A DNA stretch of 23,084 nucleotides from Asparagopsis taxiformis (lineage: Eukaryota; Rhodophyta; Florideophyceae; Bonnemaisoniales; Bonnemaisoniaceae): positions 1 through 23,084 of the forward strand of contig JALQPE010003040.1 of NCBI GenBank assembly GCA_030407315.1. Direction: 5' to 3'. The translations under genes and the position numbers were made by a program. Position 1 is the first letter of the stretch. Every line of letters begins with the position of its first letter. Shown one piece after another: positions 8,142 to 16,284 of this stretch. The notes below the pieces were generated by a model that ran no database searches, was not told the DNA's origin, and was given only the letters and a program-made list of their open reading frames with translations.

Positions 8142-10292
8142 ATGGCAATTGGGTCGGTTAAGCAGCTGAAGGAGTTGCAATGGCATCTCACCAATGCCAT
8201 TGCAATGTATAGAGGGGACGACTGGAGCAGTGAGGTTCGAATGAGACGGAGAACCACACGTTTACAGGATTTGGAAACGAACTTGAAAGAGTTTTTCAAT
8301 CCGACATTGAAGAAATAGACTAAGGCTCGACGCAAACGCCGCCCTTCTGCTGCCAATGTGAGACTCACTCACAAGAAGCAGCGAAATGTGGAACATGAGC
8401 CTGCTTTGCATGGCATCCGCCGCCGTTCACAGCGACTTCGCTCGACGGGAAGCACACGCCTCGAGGAAGAAGAGCCGGTTGCGGTACAAAAATCCGCCGG
8501 GGAAGAAGAACAGGCCGTTGTTGGTAAACTCACCGATCAACAACAAGCCACTGCTTCCGGTGATGAGGGTGACGAAGACTCCGCCCGTTCCCCCGATTCT
8601 GCCGTTGAGATTGTCCCCCAAGATAACCAACGTGCTGGTGCGACTCCCTCCAACCAAGAATCTGTCCATACCGCTTCGGACGAGGAAGACAAAAACGGTG
8701 CAGACGAGGGCCAAGTCGAAAGCAAGGGGGTTCGCGAAGTGACAATTACATTCACTGTTCCGGAAGGAGTGGAAGTCGATGAAGACGGTTACATCGTTCG
8801 TGACTCTCCTTCGGAACACGACCTCCTGTTCGACGACCGTATGCCATCTCTTCCTGACGATTTCGAAGTCAAAGACCGAGCCGAAGGGCATCGTCTGGCG
8901 CAGCGTCCCGCGGACGTCATCGCATCGGTGAGGGTTGGCTGTCTGCCTCCGATTGAGCTCAGGTTGTTATTGGAGAGTGTGGAAATCGATGAGGAGGGCA
9001 GAGAGGTGAGGTATTTGAAGCAAGTGGCGATGGACCCTGTGTTTGAGGGGCTGCATATTCCGGAACAACATCGGGCTCGTCATCTTGTTCTGGAGATCGA
9101 CACCATCTATCCGATGTTTTTCGCAGCGTGGAAGATGGCTGCCAAGGCGATGTGTGAGCCTACATCGATGTTTCTACCCTCGAGGCTGGACTTCGCCCAG
9201 GTTGCGCGAATGTCTACAAGCTGGAAGGATTCGTATGAGGCCGGCACTGGTATGGCGTACTTCCACAATTGCCGAACGGAAATCAACGAACGAGGGTATA
9301 CGGTGATGCACAATTTCACCGATGTAAGCTACCTCGATGCGTCGGACAAGTTCCCATTTGACTTGGGTCTCATGGAAGAAATTCCTAACCAGGAATTGTT
9401 TCGGTACTTTTTGGGAACGTGGGAGGGGGAGCAGGTGCACAAGGACCCTGGGAACCGGCAGCTGTGGAGTCCCATTGTCAATACAGGGGACGATGAAACA
9501 GATGAGAAGAACCGGAATGAGGGGAGGGCTCGCTTCACGTCTACGCGCCACTGCCTGGTTGACTATGCCGATAACGATGAGACACATATCGACCGGTTCA
9601 AGTTTGTGACGCGGCGAGCCCTGCTGGATGTGTGGTTGGGAATCCTTGTCCGGCTGATAGGGCTGGAGGAGTGCGGTTTACCGGGAGAAAAACTTGTCAT
9701 GCCGGCATCTGGGGGACGGTTTTTGATAACGGGAAAGGGGTGTCCTCGGCAGGTCCCACACAATGATTTCCCTGTTCCTCCTCGCGACCGCAAAGATCAA
9801 CTTCCGGGTTACTTTGTTATTGCCAACGGAGATGACCCATTCCCTATCTGGGTGTGTCCAGGGTCCCACAAGTACGTCTTTTCCAAAGCGCTGGAATTAG
9901 ATATGTACGCCAAGACGATGAAGCTGAAGAAGGTAATCGTTCCGCCACGTTCAGTCTTCATCGGTCACGGCCATGTACAACACGCCGGGGCAGGGCATGT
10001 CAACAGAGTTGTGTCACACACGATAACGAGGTATCACACGTATTTCAGGAATGCGTCGTATCCGATTCCCGACAATGTTTCGTTTGGTTTCATCAGGCGG
10101 TTGGGATTCGAAGAAGAAGTAATCCCCAATGCTCCGCGCCGGTCTGCCAGGCAAAGTCAACCGGCACCTGTCAATGTTCGCCACAAGACAGTTCTTCCCA
10201 TCCCGGTCAAGAAAGATCGTACTACGATCCGCATCATTCCGAGCTGCCCTGTCTTCGGCCTAGTAGGCCGAAGACAGGGCAGCTCGGAATGA
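8142..10292 (+). CDS. PhyH-like 2OG/Fe(II) oxygenase, copy 1 (family D), with in-frame TAG
   Basis: The likely start is ATG 8142. The frame meets TAG at 8316-8318 and then stays open to TGA at 10290-10292. After that TAG the next in-frame ATG comes only about 170 codons on, past a coding-like basic then acidic region, so the TAG must be bypassed, be a mutation, or lie in an intron (8157-8318 is one frame-keeping GT-AG option). The C-terminal part is a double-stranded-beta-helix oxygenase of PhyH type. It has HxD as His 9759-9761/Asp 9765-9767 (RQVPHNDFPV), the PGSH box (VCPGSHKYVF), a distal His 9981-9983 (VQHAGAG) and a candidate 2-oxoglutarate Arg at 10029-10031 (TITRYHTYF). All catalytic ligands are present. 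The substrate is unknown. A perfect palindrome (10227-10299) truncates the frame, and an acidic tail (GDEEEEQFSDG) continues in the -1 frame to 10423. Confidence 0.72.
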
Positions 10293-10299
10293 TGCGGAT
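10227..10299. repeat. Perfect 73-bp palindrome at the end of oxygenase copy 1
   Basis: The arms 10227-10262 and 10264-10299 are perfect inverted repeats (36 bp each) around a single G at 10263. The oxygenase reading frame ends inside the right arm, and the protein-like tail resumes in the -1 frame just after it. Perfect symmetry suggests a recent fold-back or template-switch event, or an assembly artefact. An extremely stable RNA hairpin is the alternative. Confidence 0.9.
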
Positions 10300-10691
10300 G
10301 AAGACGACAGAACCTCGCAAGCCTATAGCCCACACAATTAGTGGGGTCCCGTTGATGCCTATTCTGCCGGGAGATCCTGATTATAGTGGGGACGAAGAGG
10401 AAGAACAATTTTCCGACGGCTAGATACCTTAACAAATACTACTTTAGTAAACAATTATCAAGAATATAATCATCTCCTTTATCACTTTCAATCTATGAAC
10501 CTACTATAATGTACTTCCGTTCCATGCTTTCAAACTAGATTGTCCATTCCCTCGTGGGTTGGAGCATGATTTCCAGGACGATTCCCTCACATCTCTAGAC
10601 TCGATGGTCTATGCTAGAAATAGTAGAACAATTGGGTTTGTACGTGCTTCATCGCCTACTTGCTTCCGGTAATGGGTGGACGTGCACGATA

Positions 10692-10765
10692 CACGATCAA
10701 CCTGAAATGGATGTCCGGTGGATGTCCAGCTCAGATGCATTGCTGGCCAGCCCAGAAATTCTAAA
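10692..10765 (+). repeat. Left terminal inverted repeat of the copy-2 element
   Basis: The sequence starting CACGATCAACCTGAAATGG matches the reverse complement of 22918-22991 at about 70 of 74 positions by eye. Weaker similarity continues inward (AAAAA...CATCGATTTGGGCGG versus AAAAATCAATTTGGTGG). Both copies point inward and bound 12.3 kb that contains the whole second gene set. I see no clear target-site duplication in the flanks. Confidence 0.85.
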
Positions 10766-10862
10766 ATTTCGGGCACAAAAAAATAATGCAAAAAACATCG
10801 ATTTGGGCGGTCGATTGTGCCGTACGGCACACCCCCATCTCCACAGCATGAGCAATTTTTGA

Positions 10863-11256
10863 GAAAACCATTGATTTCACTGGTTTGAACCAGTACATTT
10901 GGATGGAATAGCCGGCCAGAGCAAAATTTGTAAATTTTATTCGAAAAAAACCACGCGACGTGGCTGGATACAGTAGAGAAATGGGATGGAAAAAAACCAG
11001 AGGAAAGTATTGGCCAGGCCAGGCTGAAAGGCTGGTTCTGTACTGTAGTTGGGCATGATTTTTTTGATGGTTTTAGATTTGCGCCCGTCCATACGCTGGC
11101 GGCCGGCGGTGGGTGGAAAAAAACCATTGAAATTACTAATTTCGGCTATGGAATGACGGGAATGGAAAACCAGCGACGGATACAGTACGGAGGGTGGTTG
11201 AAACCAGTGCATGGACTAGTTTGGGAGGCTGGTTTCGCTGGTTTTGGTGGTTCCAT
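10863..11256. repeat. Cluster of AAACCA/TGGTTT motifs
   Basis: At least nine AAACCA or TGGTTT/GGTTC motifs occur in about 390 bp, including the palindrome ACTGGTT-tg-AACCAGT near 10878 and two GGATACAGTA sites (about 10970 and 11176). The cluster lies just inside the left terminal repeat. It resembles the copy-1 arrays in length and style but uses a different half-site. Confidence 0.55.
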
Positions 11257-11674
11257 TACAGTAGGTGTAGTTTGGGACATGGTGTAAATGAACTTACGCA
11301 TGAGCAATGTCTTAGGGTGAGCTGCTTGTAGGCTAGGTGCATGTATGAAAATGTTTCTTGGAATATATTCTGGCGTTGCGGTGAGCGAGGGAAATATCCT
11401 ATGTTAAGGTAGGTGAGAAGGTGAAAGCTAGGAAATAATTGATAAGTAGTATAGTATGGTAGTGCTGGAAGGGAGGTCAATTGGGTGGTGGAGCCGTAGT
11501 GAACACGGGAATTACAATGAAGAGTGGAGGGATTGACATTGTACAGTAGGTTAGGAAATGGTTTGGCGTCGCGCTCATAATCTACATATCTGCAGATTGG
11601 CAATCCAATACTTCCACCTGGTATGCATACGAATCCGTAGAACCGGAATTCTTCCAGTTACCAAGATCGATTTG

Positions 11675-11796
11675 AACGACCCATACGCACGTTCCCACGC
11701 ACAGGACCCATACGCATCTCGCGACGAACCAGACCCGTTTGGTTCGTCGCGCTTTGCATAGGGATCCGGTGCGTGGGAGCGCGCGTAAGGGTCGTT
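11675..11796. repeat. 57-bp-arm imperfect inverted repeat
   Basis: The arms 11675-11731 and 11740-11796 pair imperfectly. The best blocks are CGCGACGAACCA/TGGTTCGTCGCG next to the loop and CCCACGCAC/GTGCGTGGG and AACGACCC/GGGTCGTT further out. The loop is 8 nt. It is likely a fold-back element or structured site upstream of the Tudor-like gene. Confidence 0.75.
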
Positions 11797-12017
11797 GTAG
11801 CCAGAGGCACTATTTACGTATGGGACCTTGGCGCAGTAGTACTGAGAGACTCTATATATATATATAGAGTATATACTCTCGAGGGAAGTGGCTGAGGATG
11901 GGCAACATTAATTTGAGTTGCCAATCACGAAATGGAGGATCACACACGTGTGATCGGGAGCTATAATGGGTAATTAGAAGCGAATGTGAAAAAAGTTGAA
12001 ATTAAAAATGGTCAGCA

Positions 12018-12063
12018 TCGCAATCCGGGCTGGTTGACATGCCGGATTGAGTTTTGCTCGAGT
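12018..12063. repeat. Lone relative of the 15880-16055 fold-back unit
   Basis: This stretch contains CAATCCGGG, a short spacer and GCCGGATTGAGTTTTGCTCG. That is the same half-unit (CCGGATTGAG.TTTGCTCGA) that makes up the nested palindrome at 15880-16055. It lies 200 bp upstream of the Tudor-like gene of copy 2. Confidence 0.6.
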
Positions 12064-12260
12064 AAGTTGAGTATGAAAGAATCGATCAGCGAGTCATGCC
12101 ATTTCGTGGTAAACGTAATGACGTTACGGAGTAGATGATTCATCATGATTATGTACACATATATGAGGCTGTATCGCCGTAGTGAAAAGTTGGTATTGCA
12201 TCAACTGCATTGTTAAATTGTCGTCTTCTATAGAATTAGAACTAATTTCGAAGGGGAATC

Positions 12261-14000
12261 ATGACGAACAGGCGTGAGTCAGCGAGGATTAGGTGCAAGA
12301 GCGAAAAAGCGATTGCGAACCGTGCCCAAGAGAGGGTACTCGGTATCGAAGACCTGCCGAAAGTCGGGTCTAGGATCGAAGTGTGGTTTGAGGTGTCTGG
12401 TGTGGGGATGTGGTGGGGCGGGAAGGTGGTGTCACTGAGCCTCCCCGAAGAGTTTCCAGTATGCACGGGAGCTCCTCCGCCAGGAGCCCTCGTAGACGTG
12501 GAGAGGGAAAGTGGAGTGTACGTGCCCGGGGTCGTGGAATCTGGGGACGCTAAGGATGGAGACGGCGCGTCGGTGATCATGATCCATATTATACAAGGTG
12601 GGAGAAAGGTGGCGTTTTCGGATGTAAGGTCTTGGAGATTTTCGGGTAGCGTGCAGCCGAAATTCGAGGAAGAGATCATCGCTGAAGGCAGGATTCTGTA
12701 CGATGCAATGCCCGAAAAGGGATATCCCTGCGTGGGGTATGATGATGGAACGTTCCTACTCGGGCGGAGAATTATGTGCGCCGGACAGCAGCCGACTGCG
12801 TGGCGCAGAGGAAAATGCTCTGTCGGAAACGTTGACGGTCACGATGAGCGGGAGGAGATTGAACTGTCGGAGGAGTCCAGCTACAGTAGCGCTGAGGATA
12901 GTCGGAAAGCTGGGGAGCCGGGTTACAAGCGTGTTAAAACCGAAGATGGAGAAGTGAGGGCACAGAGGACGTCGAATGAGAGGCAGCTGGAGACCAGGGT
13001 GCGAGTTCTGGAGGATGCAATGTCGTTGTTGGACGCTGGGAAGTTTAATTGTTCCAGCAGCATCGTCGATAATGTTGGTCTGATGCTGTTGTCGATGATG
13101 CGGAGAGGAGTGGAGAAGATGGTAGAACAGGCTGTACGAATACCGACTGGAAGCTCTAGTCGCGTGTTCTCTACAAGTATGGTGGACGGAGCTATGATGT
13201 GCGGAAATCTGGTGACCTCTCCGATACAAGTTCCTGCTGCATTGTGCAGCGGGATATTCAGAGAGTTACTGAAGGGAACAATAGACCTATACGGTGGAGG
13301 TCGGTACGATGTGTATCCTAGTTTACACTCGGCAGTGCATGGAACTGGAAACGAAGCGATCACAGTGGTTTGCAGCAACTTTGCTGTGCTATCCGACATG
13401 CTAGGAATATCTTTATTGCAGCGCAGCGAAATACTTGTGCACACCCGTAACGTGTCTCCTACTGACGGGAAAGATGAAGAAGAAGCGAATGGAGAGAGCT
13501 TTTGGAAGCAGAGCAGCCTGCAAATATTAGGGACGGCACTTTGTGAGGATGATGGAGGGAATAGTGAGAATGGACCGGTATCGATGAGCATCGGGAGCAG
13601 CATGTTCTGTGCGTTGCGGAGGGAACAATCTGCACAGTGTGCAGTTCGACGGGATCGCCCAATAGTGCAGGGACAGTACGTTTCGAAGATGGAGGTTGAG
13701 AGTCGGGAGAGGGCATGCCCAATTCACTCAGAGGTTCGCAGTGTATGTGACAATGGAGGAAGAACTCGAAGGAACGGAGTTGTGAAGAGTTTCCGGGTGG
13801 AATGGGAGCCTGTTGGGCAGAGGAAACGTGGAAGGAATGGAGAGGGGCAGTGGGGTTGTTTGCGAGTTTACGTACCATATGTTTTAATCCATGGTGTTGA
13901 AGAACCGCGAAGGATAGCCAGACTGATGTCCGAAGAAGTAGTGAACAGGGCATTAGGGGCGGAAAGAATGGAAAAGCTAGCCGAGAAGTACCTGATATAA
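12261..14000 (+). CDS. Tudor-like/coiled-coil protein, copy 2 (family B)
   Basis: 579 residues, ATG (A at -3) to TAA, uninterrupted. Basic N-terminus, then the Tudor-like module: VGSRIEVWFEV (35-45), MWWGGKVV (50-57) and VRSWRFSG (122-129). An acidic, serine-rich linker with a basic YKRVKTEDG segment follows, then a coiled coil (about 232-255, ERQLETRVRVLEDAMSLLD). The C-terminal domain shares SLQILGTALCED, MSIGSSMF and VVKSFRVEWEPVG with copy 1 (VIRVLGTLADS, VLVGSSLY, NSFSLTWKPVQ). Copy 2 is 117 residues longer, mainly in the linkers. It is convergent with family C, as in copy 1. A chromatin-adaptor role is inferred from the module only. Confidence 0.75.
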   Translation: MTNRRESARIRCKSEKAIANRAQERVLGIEDLPKVGSRIEVWFEVSGVGMWWGGKVVSLSLPEEFPVCTGAPPPGALVDVERESGVYVPGVVESGDAKDGDGASVIMIHIIQGGRKVAFSDVRSWRFSGSVQPKFEEEIIAEGRILYDAMPEKGYPCVGYDDGTFLLGRRIMCAGQQPTAWRRGKCSVGNVDGHDEREEIELSEESSYSSAEDSRKAGEPGYKRVKTEDGEVRAQRTSNERQLETRVRVLEDAMSLLDAGKFNCSSSIVDNVGLMLLSMMRRGVEKMVEQAVRIPTGSSSRVFSTSMVDGAMMCGNLVTSPIQVPAALCSGIFRELLKGTIDLYGGGRYDVYPSLHSAVHGTGNEAITVVCSNFAVLSDMLGISLLQRSEILVHTRNVSPTDGKDEEEANGESFWKQSSLQILGTALCEDDGGNSENGPVSMSIGSSMFCALRREQSAQCAVRRDRPIVQGQYVSKMEVESRERACPIHSEVRSVCDNGGRTRRNGVVKSFRVEWEPVGQRKRGRNGEGQWGCLRVYVPYVLIHGVEEPRRIARLMSEEVVNRALGAERMEKLAEKYLI

Positions 14001-14120
14001 AATGATAAACAAATGGATGAGTAGAATATGAAAGGAGAACGGTAAAGGTTTGAAGGTTTCAAAGAAGACTACAGTTTACATTATAGTTTGAAGCTACTAG
14101 GTATAAGGGGAAAGGATAAG

Positions 14121-15760
14121 TCACATGACGAGGGATATTCCAAGCTCGTCATCCTCCTGCAAAGCTTGATAGTCTTCTGTAACGTTGCAGGGAGGATCGA
14201 GGTCCTCAGTTGCTATGGAACGAATATCTGTTCTGTCGAATTTGATTGCATCATATTCGTGGGCGGATATATTCTTCTTTCGAATGAAGCTGGAGAGTAG
14301 TTCGCCACCAGGAATATAGTCGCGGAGGTCAAGGCATCCGTGACTTCCAACAAGCGGGAAGCCATCTCTACCATATTCATCGGATTCTGTCATTGTGCAG
14401 AATAGTGATTTTAAGCATATAGCTATCTTGTAAGAGGCAAGAATAGCTTCCGAATTGTAGCAGAGAAGATGGCGTTGAGGGCATTGGCAGAAACTGGTAA
14501 GTAGTACCATTGCAGTGGTGAGGAAGGAGAATTTGGTCAGAGCTTTTTTTGCTGTGAGGAACGAGAAGGAGAGGAGTCGGCCACAGAGTCTTTGACAGAA
14601 ACTGTATAGATGACCTGAATAATGAGCTCCTGACAGTCGAGTGTGAAAGTATTGAAGATTTTGTTGTTTTCTTCATATACATTGTTTGCTTCTGCACTGT
14701 TCCCGTACGTTCTAGCAGTGGTAGGAATAGAATCATTGCAAAGAAGGGGAAAGTCGTTATTAAACGTCATGAATGATGCTTGATTACTATCTGGGGAGTT
14801 GTCGAGAATAACGGCGTCGAAATCTTGGTGAAGAAGAAAGAAACATGATTTGAGAAGTTCTTGTTTCAAAGCTCTTCTAGAGTTGTTAAAGAACTTTGTA
14901 AGGGCACGCAGCGCGGACGTATCCAACATAACGGGTCCAGTATCTGCTGCAGCGATAGCGGAATTTCTGGATGTCGAGGAAGAGGCGGGGGGAGCTCGGA
15001 TGGAGTCTCCATCGGTGCCGGTAGATAGTCGCTTCCGCTTTGAAGGAGGCACAACGATGTTGGCTTCGTCGGTGGGCATTGCCAGTGCAAAGGCTTCACG
15101 AAGAGCATGAGGCGGGAGGCGCACCCAGGCGGGCTTATCCTGAGTTACAACGGTGGCGTTGCGGAGGGGGTAGCTGCGGATGGCTGTCGACATGTTGAGG
15201 TCATCCTCTTCTCCAGGGTCTACGTTGCCGGCTTTACGTGATGTCGAGTCCTTCCACGTAACGATCTGGTCGCTGGCCATTGAGAAGAAAGCGGAACCGA
15301 CGATTGAGCGCTTCAAATAGACGTGCTTCTTCCCTACGGGGCTTGAAATGAGGGAACGCTTGTACTTTGCGGAGTCTGCAGTAGTGGAAGAGAATTGGGA
15401 AAAGGACAGTGCAGCGATGATCAGAGTTGGACAGGAGTCGGAAGGATGGGAGGAACTAGAATTGCTGGTCTCGAACGGAGCGCCAGTCCTGGCCAACTCC
15501 TTGACCGTGCAGTGAGCCACGAAGCGAGAGACGGTTCCTTTGTTGCTGAAAATGCTGTTCACAAGCTGACAGGCAATATGAACATTCCTAAATGGGTCCT
15601 TAGCATTGGCGGCTGGAACAGTGTTGGTACCGGCGAGGAGGGAAGAAAGGTAACGTAGAGCGGCCAGTTCACCCTGGATGGGAGCGAGGAACTGTTGAAG
15701 AACAGCGGAGAATCGCGCTTCAATCTCGCGGAGGAGTTCAGCATTGTTGGGAGGAGCCAT
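14121..15760 (-). CDS. Coiled-coil nuclear protein, copy 2 (family C), -1 frame change at A7
   Basis: The frame opens at ATG 15760 and runs 407 codons to TGA 14537-14539. It has an N-terminal helix (about 5-42, ELLREIEARFSAVLQQFLAP), a KRKRL nuclear-localisation-like cluster (241-245) and LDTSALRALTKFFNNSRR, matching copy 1. Just before the stop is a run of seven A's (complement of 14544-14550) read as CA-A AAA AAG-CTC-TGA. In the -1 frame the sequence stays open to 14121, and its product is the missing C-terminal part of copy 1: LTSFCQCPQRHLL against AIAFLQCTSRMVFL, and DAIKFDRTDIRSIATEDL against TNEKFDEQHLEQRSTAFEED. So the full gene is about 545 codons across a -1 shift. The heptamer has canonical slippery form. 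A lost A in a homopolymer, by mutation or sequencing, would look the same. I could not find a plausible intron that repairs it. Confidence 0.72.
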
Positions 15761-16284
15761 GAGGGAGAGAACGTCTTGCGAGTGAAAGGAGTGAACCGAC
15801 GGAATATGCTCGGAGCAGAATGTAGTGGAGGGGACGACGAGGCAGGCAGTTTACTTCTAGGATGACCGTTACACTGGGAAGAGAATTGGTCGAGCAAATC
15901 TCAATCCGGCATTGCGTGGTTCCCGGATTGAGTATTGCTCGACCAATTTGTAGTTGTCATACTGAAATGAAATATTGTCATACTGAAATTGGTCGAGCAA
16001 TACTCAATCCGGGAACCACACAATGCCGGATTGAGATTTGCTCGACCAATTCTCTTTGCAGGGCGAAGAGTGGAGACTGAAATGAGAACACCAGCGATGG
16101 ACGGAGATGGAATGAGAGAAGTGGAAATGAAAAAGAAGTGTGGCAATCAGTTTAAGACATACATTAAGACTAGCTAGGAGCAAGGAAAGGTAGAGGAAGA
16201 ATAGAGAGAAACCCTGCAGAACATGATGAAGATGATGGTAGAGAGAATGGAAAGGAGGTTGGTGGGACACCATTTGATGGAGGT
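15761..16284. other. Intergenic region between D and C, copy 2
   Basis: It lies downstream of the oxygenase and upstream of the coiled-coil gene on the same strand, so it should hold the latter's promoter. Its main feature is the fold-back repeat at 15880-16055. Nothing else is recognised. Confidence 0.45.
15880..16055. repeat. Nested fold-back palindrome of four 25-bp half-units
   Basis: The outer arms (from AGAGAATTGGTCGAGC at 15880 and its complement ending at 16055) make an almost perfect 176-bp inverted repeat. Each arm is itself an imperfect hairpin, because both ends of the arm carry the unit AATTGGTCGAGCAA.ctCAATCCGG in opposite orientations. The centre holds a TGTCATACTGAAAT direct repeat. 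This gives four related half-units, and a related pair occurs at 12018-12063. It is probably a fold-back transposon or MITE; a multi-site binding element in the C-gene promoter is an alternative. Confidence 0.85.

Larger units (their letters stand above)
10424..12260. other. Inter-module region with no recognised gene
   Basis: No coding region is supported across these 1.8 kb. It contains the left terminal inverted repeat (10692), an AAACCA/TGGTTT cluster (10863-11256), a 122-bp hairpin (11675-11796), a TA-rich palindrome (CTCTA...TAGAG, 11850-11869), a GATCACAC-ac-GTGTGATC palindrome (11938-11955) and a relative of the fold-back repeat at about 12018-12063. Confidence 0.5.

Noticed and set aside
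8427..8891. 154-codon minus-strand frame opposite the oxygenase N-terminus
   Set aside because: It is an antisense shadow of the acidic coding region of oxygenase copy 1.
9600..10050. TET/JBP-type base hydroxylase
   Set aside because: The PGSH box and the HAG...R layout fit the PhyH-like branch better. I see no TET/JBP-specific motif, so action on DNA bases is not claimed.
10609..11127. 172-codon minus-strand frame
   Set aside because: It reads across the terminal inverted repeat and the AAACCA cluster, and many of its residues derive from those repeats.
12756..13953. Several minus-strand frames opposite Tudor-like copy 2
   Set aside because: They are antisense shadows; the plus-strand frame is continuous and has a homologue in copy 1.
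14480..14640. An intron repairing the copy-2 coiled-coil frame
   Set aside because: The GT-AG pairs I tested either keep the zero frame and its stop, give an unrealistically short 11-nt intron, or have the wrong phase for the downstream frame.
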